The translations under genes were made by a program, and so were the position numbers. DNA of 64,000 bases from Acidimicrobiales bacterium (GTDB lineage: Bacteria > Actinomycetota > Acidimicrobiia > Acidimicrobiales > Ilumatobacteraceae), in assembly GCA_030828465.1 (NCBI GenBank), contig JAURCL010000001.1, positions 45,668-109,667 on the forward strand, written 5' to 3'. A model generated the notes under the pieces. That model saw only the letters and a program-made list of their open reading frames with translations. It did not search any database and had not been told where the DNA came from. Below, piece after piece: positions 25,386 to 33,588 of this stretch. Within the stretch, counting starts at the first letter, position 1; every line of letters begins with the position of its first letter.

Positions 25386-25843
25386 GCCGCGGAACGCTCT
25401 CGGTCGGTGATCCCGCTCCCGACTTCGAACTTCCTGCGACTGGAGGCGCGACGATTCGCCTCAGCAACCTCCGGCCTCGGCCAGTAGTCGTCGTGTTTTA
25501 CCCCGGTGACGACACTCCGGTGTGTACGCGCCAGCTCAACTCCTATAGCGAAGGTCTCTCCCAGTTCGAGGCCCTCGATGCTCAGGTGATCGGGATCTCC
25601 GCACAGGATGTCGACAGTCATGAGGCGTTCTCCGTGAAGCACGGGCTTGGGTTTCCGCTTCTCGCCGATGTTGACAAGGTGGTGGCGGCCGAGTGGGGAG
25701 CACTCGGGCCGCTCGGCTTCTCTCGTCGCAGCGTCTTTATCATCGATGGCGCCGGTGTCGTCCGTTATGAGCATCGAGCAATGGCCGGGCTCACCTACCG
25801 GCCCGTCGACGAGTTGATCGCGGCCCTCGCGGCGCTCAACTGA
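25382..25843 (+). CDS. Peroxiredoxin with a single cysteine
   Basis: The 153-residue thioredoxin-fold protein has the peroxidatic site YPGDDTPVCTRQ with Cys48 the only cysteine in the protein. It also has VGDPAPDFELP at the start and VFIIDGAGVVRYEH in the core. It resembles Bcp/PrxQ but lacks the resolving cysteine, so it must be reduced by an outside thiol. Mycothiol/mycoredoxin is a plausible partner, as for 1-Cys AhpE of mycobacteria; that is inference. It is cotranscribed with yebC. Confidence 0.9.
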   Translation: MSRGTLSVGDPAPDFELPATGGATIRLSNLRPRPVVVVFYPGDDTPVCTRQLNSYSEGLSQFEALDAQVIGISAQDVDSHEAFSVKHGLGFPLLADVDKVVAAEWGALGPLGFSRRSVFIIDGAGVVRYEHRAMAGLTYRPVDELIAALAALN

Positions 25844-25872
25844 GGGTCGCTCGTCGTAGCGGCGCCTCCGAC

Positions 25873-25878
25873 TAGAAT
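25873..25878 (+). promoter_or_regulatory. Probable -10 element of ruvCAB
   Basis: TAGAAT lies 38 bases before the chosen ruvC start and abuts the SOS palindrome, sharing its first T. Binding of LexA there would block initiation. Confidence 0.5.
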
Positions 25879-25893
25879 CGAACCTGTGTTCGA
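25878..25893. promoter_or_regulatory. LexA-type SOS box upstream of ruvCAB
   Basis: TCGAAC-CTGT-GTTCGA is a perfect 6-4-6 palindrome matching the actinobacterial LexA consensus (TCGAAC-N4-GTTCGA). It lies 23 bases upstream of the ruvC GTG at 25917. In M. tuberculosis ruvCAB is also under SOS control. It is the only such perfect palindrome I noticed in the window. Confidence 0.85.
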
Positions 25894-25916
25894 CTCGATA
25901 CCGCGAGGCGGGTTCC

Positions 25917-26450
25917 GTGGGCCGTGCTGACCACCTGAGGGTGCTCGGCATAGACCCCGGACTTACGCGGTGCGGCTACGCCGTTGTCGACGCTGGGCGG
26001 CCGCGGCCAACGCCGGTTGCTATCGGGGTTATGGCCACCCCGGTCGACGCGGACCTCCCCGAACGGCTCGCCAGACTGAAAGTCGACGTCACGGCGCTTC
26101 TCGATGAGTATCGGCCGGATGTCGTTGCCGTTGAGCGCGTGTTCTTCCAGGTCAACGTGCGAACGGCAATGAGCGTCGGTCAGGCCAGTGGCATCGCGCT
26201 GTCCGAGGCGTGGGCCGCTGGGTGCGAGGTCGTGCAGTACACGCCCAACGAGGTGAAGCAGGCGGTCACCGGTCACGGAGCCGCCGACAAGGCCCAGGTT
26301 GGGCGGATGGTGCAGATGCGACTCGGTCTGCCGGCGGTGCCGAAGCCGGCTGATGCCGCTGATGCGGCGGCGCTCGCGCTCTGTCATCTCGCGGTCGTGC
26401 CCACCCGGGTGGCCGTCGCCCGCGCATCCGCCGCGCGAGGAACGCGATGA
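25917..26450 (+). CDS. ruvC: Holliday junction resolvase RuvC
   Basis: RuvC nicks Holliday junctions symmetrically. The 177-residue RNase-H-fold protein has the four acidic sites: Asp in VLGIDPGLTRCG, Glu in VAVERVFFQ, and the pair in ADAADAAALALCHL. The YTPNEVKQAVTGHGAADKAQV segment contacts DNA. The start is uncertain: GTG 25917 gives eight residues before the canonical VLGIDPG, while GTG 25941 would start right at it. It overlaps ruvA as ATGA. It is preceded by an SOS box. Confidence 0.96.
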   Translation: MGRADHLRVLGIDPGLTRCGYAVVDAGRPRPTPVAIGVMATPVDADLPERLARLKVDVTALLDEYRPDVVAVERVFFQVNVRTAMSVGQASGIALSEAWAAGCEVVQYTPNEVKQAVTGHGAADKAQVGRMVQMRLGLPAVPKPADAADAAALALCHLAVVPTRVAVARASAARGTR

Positions 26451-27019
26451 TCGGGCACCTCCGAGGAGAACTCGCCCATCGGGAGGCGGGAGGGACACTT
26501 ATTGTCGATGTCGGCGGAGTCGGTTACGAGGTGATCTGCTCAGCAGGCGCCCTCCCCGGGGCGACGGCGGGGGATCAGGTGCACCTCCACACCCATCTCG
26601 TCGTCCGAGACGACGCCCACCTGCTCTACGGCTTCGGATCACGGGCCGAGCGCGACACCTTCCGCATCCTGATCGCCACCCACGGCGTGGGTCCCGCCAT
26701 GGCGCTCGCCCTGCTCGCCACGCTCGATCAGGCCTCGCTTGCCGCTGCGGTCGCCAACGATGACGTGGCGATGCTCACCTCGGTGCCCGGAATCGGGCCG
26801 AAGACCGCCCAACGGCTCATCGTCGAACTCAGGTCGCGACTGGACATCGTCGTCGACTCCGCGCCGTCCTCGGGCGGTAGCGGCATTCGCGGGGCTCTCG
26901 AACAACTCGGTTACTCCGCCGACGAGATTCGGAGCGTGCTGCCGTCGGTTCCGGCGGGAGCGGACCCGTCAGAGGCGCTCAGAATCGCCCTCGCCGAACT
27001 CGGAGGCCGACGTGCGTGA
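26447..27019 (+). CDS. ruvA: Holliday junction DNA helicase subunit RuvA
   Basis: RuvA binds four-way junctions and loads RuvB. The 190-residue protein has the OB-fold start [12 protein letters not shown], two helix-hairpin-helix motifs ([13 protein letters not shown] and [16 protein letters not shown]) and a C-terminal three-helix domain ([12 protein letters not shown]). Length is normal. It overlaps ruvC by four bases and ruvB by eight. Confidence 0.97.
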   Translation: MIGHLRGELAHREAGGTLIVDVGGVGYEVICSAGALPGATAGDQVHLHTHLVVRDDAHLLYGFGSRAERDTFRILIATHGVGPAMALALLATLDQASLAAAVANDDVAMLTSVPGIGPKTAQRLIVELRSRLDIVVDSAPSSGGSGIRGALEQLGYSADEIRSVLPSVPAGADPSEALRIALAELGGRRA

Positions 27020-28031
27020 CGAGTTCCTCGATCCCGCCGAGTCTCCGGACGATGCGGTTGATGGCGGTCTCCGGCCGAGGACGCTCGACGAGTTCGTCGG
27101 TCAGCGAGAACTGAAGGAGCACCTCAAGATCGTCTTGGAGGCGGCGAGGGGTCGCTCCCAGGTGGTCGACCATCTGCTCTTCGCTGGCCCGCCCGGACTC
27201 GGCAAGACGACCCTCGCGGGAATCATCGCCACCGAATGCGAGGTGGAGCTGCACGTCACCTCGGGTCCGGCGTTGGAACGAGCTGGAGACCTCGCTGCGA
27301 TTCTCACCAAGCTCGGGGAGGGCGACGTCCTCTTCATCGATGAGATCCACCGGCTCTCGCGCTCGGTGGAGGAGATCCTCTATCCGGCAATGGAGGACTT
27401 TCAGATCGACATCGTCGTCGGCAAGGGCCCGGCCGCGTCGAGTATCCGTTTGACCATGCCGCCATTCACCCTGGTCGGGGCCACGACCCGCACCGGAATG
27501 ATCACCGGTCCGCTACGCGACAGGTTCGGCTATGTCGCCCGTCTCGACTACTACGACGCCGACGAGCTGGAGACCATCGTGACGAGGGCGGCGGGAATCC
27601 TCGACGTCGGCATCGAGGCCGAGGGCGCCCGCGAGATCGCTCGTCGCTCTCGGGGCACGCCGCGCATCGCCAACCGTCTCCTGCGTCGGGTGCGCGACTT
27701 CGCTGAGGTGCGCGCCGATGGTGTGGTCACCTCAGACGTCGCCCGCGAGGGCCTGTCGGTCTTCGGGGTCGACGGCCTCGGCCTCGACAAGATCGACCGG
27801 GCCCTGCTCACCGCCCTCTGTTCCCAATTCGGAGGTCGTCCCGTCGGCCTATCGACCCTGGCCATAACGCTCGGAGAGCAACCGGAGACGGTCGAGGATG
27901 TGCACGAGCCCTTCCTAATCCAGCAGGGCTTGATCGCCCGGACGCCTCGAGGGCGGGTCGCTATGCCCTCGGCGTACGCCCACCTCGGGATGCCGGTTCC
28001 GAACGATGGCGATCCTGCTCTTTTTGACTGA
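27012..28031 (+). CDS. ruvB: Holliday junction branch-migration motor RuvB
   Basis: RuvB is the AAA+ ATPase that drives branch migration. The 339-residue protein has [11 protein letters not shown], Walker [11 protein letters not shown], Walker [12 protein letters not shown], the sensor [11 protein letters not shown], arginine-finger region GPLRDRFG and a winged-helix C terminus ([19 protein letters not shown]). GTG at 27012 overlaps ruvA by eight bases; the in-frame extension to 26739 is inside ruvA. Regulation follows ruvC through the SOS box. Confidence 0.98.
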   Translation: MRDEFLDPAESPDDAVDGGLRPRTLDEFVGQRELKEHLKIVLEAARGRSQVVDHLLFAGPPGLGKTTLAGIIATECEVELHVTSGPALERAGDLAAILTKLGEGDVLFIDEIHRLSRSVEEILYPAMEDFQIDIVVGKGPAASSIRLTMPPFTLVGATTRTGMITGPLRDRFGYVARLDYYDADELETIVTRAAGILDVGIEAEGAREIARRSRGTPRIANRLLRRVRDFAEVRADGVVTSDVAREGLSVFGVDGLGLDKIDRALLTALCSQFGGRPVGLSTLAITLGEQPETVEDVHEPFLIQQGLIARTPRGRVAMPSAYAHLGMPVPNDGDPALFD

Positions 28032-28036
28032 TCGCC

Positions 28037-29071
28037 GTGTCCGAACCCCCCTTCGAAGCTGAGTCGATGCTGAGTGCCGATGAGTTCGACTACGCGCTCC
28101 CATCGGAGCTGATCGCCCAGGAGCCCGTGGAGCCCCGGTCGGCGGCGAGGTTGTTCGTCGATCGTGGGAGTCGACCAGCCGAACACCTCGTGATGGACCA
28201 GTTTCCCGAACTGGTCGGCGATGGGGATGTCGTGATCGTCAACGAGACGCGAGTGCTTCCGGCCCGCCTCGCTCTGCGGAGGGCGAGCGGTGGCAGCGCG
28301 GAGGTCTTGCTTCTCGAGTTGGTGGAGGGTCGTCGTTGGCGAGCGCTCGCACGCCCTGGGCGCAAACTCCGCGACGGCGAGGTGCTTCTCGGCTCGGATG
28401 AGCAGGAGATTCTGATGATCCTTGGCCGCGACCGAAGCGATGACGGACAGTTCATCGTCGAACTAATTGCCGAACCCGAGCGACTCTCCGAGATCGGGCA
28501 GATGCCGCTCCCTCCCTACATCACGACCCCGCTCGTCGATCCCGAGCGCTATCAGACCGTGTACTCGAAGCGCGCCGCGAGTGCCGCCGCACCGACCGCG
28601 GGCCTGCACTTCACCCCGGAGGTGTTGCAGCGAGTGGAGGCGCGAGGTGCACGAATTGAGCGGGTTGAGCTGGTGGTCGGCCTTGACACGTTCCGTCCAC
28701 TCGCCGTCGAGGATGTCCGCGAGCATCAGATGCATTCGGAGCAGTTCGCCGTTCCCGAGCACGTGATGGTCGAGGTCGCGGCCGCTCGTCGTGTGATTGC
28801 CATCGGCACGACAGCGACGAGAGCGATCGAAACGGCGGGAACGACCGGGAGGCTCGCGGGGCGTACGGACATCTTCATCAGCCGGGGATACCAGTGGACC
28901 GCCGTCGATGTGATGCTCACGAACTTCCACCTTCCACGAACCACATTGCTCGTGATGATCGATGCCTTCGTCGGTCGGAGGTGGAGGGATCTGTACTCCG
29001 AGGCAATTGCGGAGCGCTACCGGATGCTGTCATTCGGCGACGCGATGCTCCTCGATCGACACGCTCAGTAG
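28037..29071 (+). CDS. queA: S-adenosylmethionine:tRNA ribosyltransferase-isomerase QueA
   Basis: QueA converts preQ1 in tRNA to epoxyqueuosine. The 344-residue protein has DYALPSELIAQEPVEPRSAARL, the VNETRVLPARL motif, AAPTAGLHFTPEVL, LVVGLDTFRPL and the C-terminal FHLPRTTLLVMIDAF. The GTG at 28037, five bases after ruvB, gives a ten-residue lead; ATG 28067 is an alternative that starts closer to the family norm. No Shine-Dalgarno sequence stands out for either. Its TAG stop forms part of the tgt -10 box. Confidence 0.96.
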   Translation: MSEPPFEAESMLSADEFDYALPSELIAQEPVEPRSAARLFVDRGSRPAEHLVMDQFPELVGDGDVVIVNETRVLPARLALRRASGGSAEVLLLELVEGRRWRALARPGRKLRDGEVLLGSDEQEILMILGRDRSDDGQFIVELIAEPERLSEIGQMPLPPYITTPLVDPERYQTVYSKRAASAAAPTAGLHFTPEVLQRVEARGARIERVELVVGLDTFRPLAVEDVREHQMHSEQFAVPEHVMVEVAAARRVIAIGTTATRAIETAGTTGRLAGRTDIFISRGYQWTAVDVMLTNFHLPRTTLLVMIDAFVGRRWRDLYSEAIAERYRMLSFGDAMLLDRHAQ

Positions 29072-29074
29072 CCT
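29069..29074 (+). promoter_or_regulatory. Probable -10 element of tgt, overlapping the queA stop
   Basis: TAGCCT, whose TAG is the queA stop codon, is followed by six bases and the tgt GTG at 29081. Confidence 0.45.
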
Positions 29075-29080
29075 GCGCCC

Positions 29081-30178
29081 GTGTTCCCCGTTGAGTTCAG
29101 CGTCGAGGCCCGCGATGGCGCGGCGCGAGCGGGAACTGCTCGAACTGCCCGCGGAGAGTACCGGACCCCGCTGTTCATGCCCGTCGGGACCCGCGGGGCA
29201 GTCAAGTATTTGAGCGCCGACGACTACTCGCGGTTGGGCGCGAGGATCGTTCTCGGCAACACATACCATTTGATGCTTCGTCCCGGCGCCGAGACGATCG
29301 CGCGCCTAGGGGGTCTCGGTGCCTTCAGCGGGTGGGATGGTCTCACCCTCACCGATTCGGGCGGATTCCAGGTGTTCTCTCTCGAACCGCAGGTTGACGA
29401 TGAGGGAGTCACGTTCCGCAGCGTGTACGACGGAGATCGTCATCGTTTCACCCCGGAGATCGCCGTGGCGGTCCAAGAGGCGATCGGCGCGGACATCCAG
29501 ATGGTGCTCGACGTCTGCCCGCCGCTCCCGAGCCCTCCCGAGGAGATTCGTCTGGCTCTGGAGCGCACCTCGGCCTGGGCCGCGCGCGCTCGAGTGGCTC
29601 ATCAGCGGGTTGACCAGTCGCTCTTCGGAATCGTGCAGGGCGGCATCAGCACCTCGATGCGCGCCGAGAGCGCCCGGCGGACAGTCGACCTCGAGTTCGA
29701 TGGCTACGGAATCGGCGGGCTCTCGGTGGGTGAGACCCGCGAGGAGATGCTCCCAGCGTTGGCCGCAGCACTCGAACACCTTCCCGATGACCGTCCGCGC
29801 TACCTCATGGGCGTGGGAGATCCAGCGTCGATGATCGAGGCCATCGCGCTCGGTGTGGATCAGTTTGACTGCGTGCTCCAGACTCGGCTTGGCCGCCACG
29901 GCACGGCACTCACCTCTGAGGGCCGCCTGCAACTGTCGAACGCGCGCCACGCCGACTCGGATCAGCCGATCGATCAGAACTGTGGGTGCGAGGTGTGCGC
30001 GCGTCACTCGCGCGGCTTCATTCGGCACCTGCTGAAGACGGGAGAGCCGACGGCCTCACGACTCGTCAGCCTCCACAACGTCGCGTGGACACTCGCGCTC
30101 ATGGCCTCTGCTCGTCAGGCCATCGTCGACGGTCGCCTCGCCGATCTGCGAAACGAGGTCCTCGAGGTCTGGGGCTGA
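29081..30178 (+). CDS. tgt: Queuine/preQ1 tRNA-guanine transglycosylase
   Basis: Tgt exchanges guanine 34 of GUN-anticodon tRNAs for preQ1. The 365-residue barrel has the catalytic-aspartate segment LTDSGGFQVFSL, substrate loop GIVQGG, GYGIGGLSVGE and the zinc site CGCEVCARHSRGFIRHL (C-x-C-x2-C with a later His). With queA this shows that the organism makes queuosine-type tRNA; the earlier pathway genes are outside the window. The order queA-tgt-yajC-secD-secF is the same as in Escherichia coli. Confidence 0.97.
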   Translation: MFPVEFSVEARDGAARAGTARTARGEYRTPLFMPVGTRGAVKYLSADDYSRLGARIVLGNTYHLMLRPGAETIARLGGLGAFSGWDGLTLTDSGGFQVFSLEPQVDDEGVTFRSVYDGDRHRFTPEIAVAVQEAIGADIQMVLDVCPPLPSPPEEIRLALERTSAWAARARVAHQRVDQSLFGIVQGGISTSMRAESARRTVDLEFDGYGIGGLSVGETREEMLPALAAALEHLPDDRPRYLMGVGDPASMIEAIALGVDQFDCVLQTRLGRHGTALTSEGRLQLSNARHADSDQPIDQNCGCEVCARHSRGFIRHLLKTGEPTASRLVSLHNVAWTLALMASARQAIVDGRLADLRNEVLEVWG

Positions 30179-30202
30179 GGGCCGAACGCGGGCCGTCGTC
30201 GG

Positions 30203-30208
30203 TAGGAT
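30203..30208 (+). promoter_or_regulatory. Probable -10 element of yajC-secDF
   Basis: TAGGAT is ten bases before the yajC ATG at 30219, giving a leader of at most a few bases. Confidence 0.42.
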
Positions 30209-30218
30209 CGGCGGCCGC

Positions 30219-30551
30219 ATGAACTCAATGACTCTGATCCTCGCTCAGGAGAGCAGCTCGGGCGGCGCGGCCGTGCAGTTCGTGATCCTCCTGATGGTGC
30301 CCGTCGCGCTGTATTTCCTGATGATCCGCCCGCAGCGGAAGCGGATGCGCGAGACCGCCGCTCTGCAAGCATCCCTGACCGTGGGTGATGAGGTCATCAC
30401 CAACTCGGGTATCTACGGCTTCATCACCGCGGCCGAGGACGACCTGTTCTGGATCGAGGTCGACGAGGACGTTCAGATGAGGGTGGCCCGCGCGGCCATC
30501 CAGGGCCGCGCACCCTCCAGGCGATCGGCCGAGGACACGGACGAGTCGTGA
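30219..30551 (+). CDS. yajC: Preprotein translocase accessory subunit YajC
   Basis: YajC is a small single-span membrane partner of SecDF. The 110-residue protein has the transmembrane helix VQFVILLMVPVALYFLMI (about 17-34) followed by the family motif RPQRKRM and the cytoplasmic beta domain LTVGDEVITNSGIYGFI. It overlaps secD as GTGA. Confidence 0.94.
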   Translation: MNSMTLILAQESSSGGAAVQFVILLMVPVALYFLMIRPQRKRMRETAALQASLTVGDEVITNSGIYGFITAAEDDLFWIEVDEDVQMRVARAAIQGRAPSRRSAEDTDES

Positions 30552-31885
30552 ATCGTCGGGCCCTCTGGGGCTCGCTGATCGGCTTCGTCCTCGTCGTCGG
30601 AGCACTGCTCGGCGTCAACCTCGCTACGGAGAACCACCCCGTCCTCGGGCTCGACCTTCAGGGCGGCGTCTCGGTGATCCTCCAGCCGACCGAAGAAGTC
30701 GGGGAGGAGGACCTCGACACGGTCCGCTCGCTCATCCGCGACGAGCTCGAGTCGCTCGGGATCGCGGAGCCCGATGTCCGAGTGGAGGGCACGAACATCG
30801 TCGTGGATCTTCCCGGCGTGAAAGATCAGGCGCAGGCGCTCGACGCAGTCGACGTTGCTGGCATCGTCACGCTGCGCCCGGTGCTGGTCTGCCAGCCGGG
30901 TGCTCCCTCACCTGATCTCCTTGGCTCGCTCGGCGACGGACAGGCGGCGCTGCCAACCTCTGACGGAACCCAGACCTGTGTCGTGGGCCCGCCCGGCGGC
31001 ACTGGAGAGGTGTTCGCCCGTGGTTCCGCCAGCCCCCAGATCGATCAGAACACGGGTCGATGGCTGGTGACGGTGGATCTGCGGGACGATGGACTGGTGG
31101 TGTGGAACACCCTGGCCTCTGCCTGCTTCTCGGGCACAGCTGAGTGTCCCTCAAGACAGCTCGCGATCGTGCTCGACGATGTGGTGCAGTCAGCGCCGAC
31201 CGTCAACCAGCCGGCGTTCTCCACCGGCGTCGAGATCACGGGCGCCTTCTCCGAGGCGGAGGTTCGTTCACTCGCTCGCGTGTTGAATCGCGGCGCGTTC
31301 CCCGTGGATGTGGAGGCCCAACGAGTAGAGACGGTGTCGCCTACCGCCGGCTCGGACTCCCTGCGGGCCGCGATCATCGCCGGCATCATCGGAGTCTCCG
31401 TGATGCTCCTCGCGCTCGTGCTGTACTACCGGCGGATCGCCGTGATCGTGGTGGCGGGTCTGATGGTCTGGGGTGCCACGGTCTTTTCCCTGGCCGCGTT
31501 CGTCTCCCAGGCGACCAACTACGCGCTGAGCTTGGCCGGGGTGACGGGCATCATCGTCGCCATCGGTGTGACGATCGACTCCTACATCGTGCTCTTCGAG
31601 CGCCTGAAGGATGAGGTGCGTTCGGGCAGGACCCCCCGGAACGCGGCCCCGCGCAGCTTCCAGGCGACGTGGAGGACGATCCTGGCCGCCGACCTGGTTT
31701 CGGTGATGGCCTCGGCGATCCTGTTCTGGTTGAGCGTCGGATCCGTGAAGGGCTTCGCCCTCTATCTCGGATTGACGACCCTCGCAGATCTGGTGGTCTG
31801 TTACCTGTTCACGCGGCCCGCCGTCATCCTCCTCGCGTCGAGGTATCGCGACGGCCGTCTGATCGGACTGGGGGCTCCGGCATGA
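30548..31885 (+). CDS. secD: Protein translocase subunit SecD
   Basis: SecD with SecF uses the proton gradient to complete protein export. The 445-residue protein has the first transmembrane helix near residues 8-27, the periplasmic P1 region with the GLDLQGGVSVILQ motif, and five clustered C-terminal helices. The TM4 signature TIDSYIVLFERLKDEVRSG is of the actinobacterial form. GTG at 30548 overlaps the yajC stop; secF overlaps its stop as ATGA. Confidence 0.96.
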   Translation: MNRRALWGSLIGFVLVVGALLGVNLATENHPVLGLDLQGGVSVILQPTEEVGEEDLDTVRSLIRDELESLGIAEPDVRVEGTNIVVDLPGVKDQAQALDAVDVAGIVTLRPVLVCQPGAPSPDLLGSLGDGQAALPTSDGTQTCVVGPPGGTGEVFARGSASPQIDQNTGRWLVTVDLRDDGLVVWNTLASACFSGTAECPSRQLAIVLDDVVQSAPTVNQPAFSTGVEITGAFSEAEVRSLARVLNRGAFPVDVEAQRVETVSPTAGSDSLRAAIIAGIIGVSVMLLALVLYYRRIAVIVVAGLMVWGATVFSLAAFVSQATNYALSLAGVTGIIVAIGVTIDSYIVLFERLKDEVRSGRTPRNAAPRSFQATWRTILAADLVSVMASAILFWLSVGSVKGFALYLGLTTLADLVVCYLFTRPAVILLASRYRDGRLIGLGAPA

Positions 31886-33027
31886 GTCTCGATGAATCCC
31901 GCGGGACCGCGATCGACGTTGGATCGAGCGGAAGGTCGCGCCTCTTCAGGGGTCAGACGGCAATCGACTTCTACGGGCGGCGCCGACTCGGGCTGATGGC
32001 CTCACTCGGTCTGCTCGTGTTGACCATCGGCTCGCTCGGTCTCCGGGGTCTCGATCTCGGCATCGACTTCGAGGGCGGTGTCTCCTGGGACGTTCCAGCG
32101 TCCTCGTTCGGAGTCGACGATGCGCAGGCTCTGCTTGACGCGGAGGGCGTGTCGACCGATGGTGCACGCATCCAACTCCGCTCATCGGAGTCCGGTGAGT
32201 TCGTGAAGGTTCAGGTCGAGGCGGCCGAGGGTGCGCGAGCGGAGGAGCTGCGCGCCGCGTTCGCCGAAGCTGCATCGGTCGCGGTGGACGACGTCAGCGT
32301 GAACCTCGTCTCGTCGTCATGGGGGAGCGATGTGACCGGGAAAGCGGTTCGAGCGCTTCTGGTCTTCCTCGTGCTGGTAGCCGTGTTCATCTCCATCAGA
32401 TTCGAATGGCGCATGGCCGTCGGCGCGATCGTCGCCATGCTCCATGACGTCGTGATCAGCGTCGGCATCTACTCATTGTTCGGCTTTGTCGTGACACCGG
32501 CGACGGTGATCGCCTTCCTCACTATTTTGGGTTACTCGCTGTACGACACGATCGTCGTCTTCGATCGCATCCGTGAGAACGAGGCCCGTCTCGCCGCGCA
32601 CCGGGCGCCCTTCGCCGATGTGGTGAACATCTCGATGAACCAGGTGATCATGCGATCGGTCAACACGAGTCTCTCGTCGGTGGTGCCAGTGGTCTCGCTC
32701 CTCCTCATCGGGGCCGGTCTCCTTGGGGCATCCACCCTCAGCGAGTTCGCCATCGCGCTGCTCATCGGCATGGTGACCGGGGCCTACTCGTCGATCTTCA
32801 TCGCGGCGCCGCTTCTCGCGGTGCTCAAGGACCGCTCGACTGAGTGGCGTGATCGTCGGTGGGCACGGGCGGTCGGTGAACCACTGCGCGCGATGGTGAT
32901 GGGTGGCCTTCCCGCGGGACGTCGGGTCCGTGGCGATGAACCAGACCCGGGCGAATCCCGCGCAGTCGCCGACGCGGCGAGCGTGTTGAACCACGCTCCC
33001 CGGCCCCGTCGCAAGAAGCGTCGCTGA
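31882..33027 (+). CDS. secF: Protein translocase subunit SecF
   Basis: SecF pairs with SecD. The 381-residue protein has the N-terminal FYGRRRLGLMASLGLLVLTIGSL helix, the GLDLGIDFEGGVSW motif, and the C-terminal helices with GYSLYDTIVVFDRIREN. A long hydrophilic tail ends in a very basic RPRRKKRR. ATG at 31882 is chosen; the longer in-frame reading from 31669 lies inside secD. It ends the yajC-secD-secF unit. Confidence 0.96.
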   Translation: MSLDESRGTAIDVGSSGRSRLFRGQTAIDFYGRRRLGLMASLGLLVLTIGSLGLRGLDLGIDFEGGVSWDVPASSFGVDDAQALLDAEGVSTDGARIQLRSSESGEFVKVQVEAAEGARAEELRAAFAEAASVAVDDVSVNLVSSSWGSDVTGKAVRALLVFLVLVAVFISIRFEWRMAVGAIVAMLHDVVISVGIYSLFGFVVTPATVIAFLTILGYSLYDTIVVFDRIRENEARLAAHRAPFADVVNISMNQVIMRSVNTSLSSVVPVVSLLLIGAGLLGASTLSEFAIALLIGMVTGAYSSIFIAAPLLAVLKDRSTEWRDRRWARAVGEPLRAMVMGGLPAGRRVRGDEPDPGESRAVADAASVLNHAPRPRRKKRR

Positions 33028-33047
33028 CGTCGGGACCGCCGCCTCGG

Positions 33048-33053
33048 TATCGT
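33048..33053 (+). promoter_or_regulatory. Probable -10 element of apt-relA, leaderless layout
   Basis: TATCGT is followed by six bases and the apt ATG at 33060. A CTGACG hexamer at 33024-33029 could be a -35 at 18 bases spacing. Confidence 0.5.
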
Positions 33054-33059
33054 TGGACC

Positions 33060-33587
33060 ATGGCGGCGCGGAGCGAGTGGGTTCGCGAACACATCAGAGA
33101 CATTGCTGATTACCCCTCAGAGGGCGTCATGTTCCGCGATATCACCCCGCTTCTCGGAGGCGGTGCTGCTTTCGGACGAGCCATCGACGATCTGGTGAGT
33201 CGGTTCGATGACCTCGCTGTCGATCGAGTCGTTGGCGTTGAGGCGCGTGGATTCATCCTCGCTGCCCCCGTCGCGTATCGGTTGCGCGCGGGCTTCGTGC
33301 CCGTGCGTAAGGCGGGCAAGCTGCCGTGGGCAGTGGCCCGTGAGGAGTACGAACTCGAGTACGGCCGCGACAAGCTGGAGATCCATCGAGACGCGGTTCA
33401 CCCGAACGAGCGAATACTGATCATCGACGACGTGCTTGCCACCGGCGGTACGGCTGCCGCTACCTGTCGCCTGGTGGAGGCGCTTGGTGCTGTGGTCGTC
33501 GGTTTGGGGTTTCTCGTAGAGCTGCCCGCTCTCGGCGGACGTGCCGCTCTCGGCGACCGGCGTGCTGAGAGTCTGGTGGAGTACTGA
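33060..33587 (+). CDS. apt: Adenine phosphoribosyltransferase
   Basis: Apt salvages adenine to AMP with PRPP. The 175-residue protein has the N-terminal IRDIADYPSEGVMFRDITPLL, the VVGVEARGFILAAPVA strand, VRKAGKLPW and the PRPP loop ILIIDDVLATGGTAAA. It is one base upstream of relA, the classic apt-relA pair found across Gram-positive bacteria. Confidence 0.96.
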   Translation: MAARSEWVREHIRDIADYPSEGVMFRDITPLLGGGAAFGRAIDDLVSRFDDLAVDRVVGVEARGFILAAPVAYRLRAGFVPVRKAGKLPWAVAREEYELEYGRDKLEIHRDAVHPNERILIIDDVLATGGTAAATCRLVEALGAVVVGLGFLVELPALGGRAALGDRRAESLVEY

Positions 33588-33588
33588 C

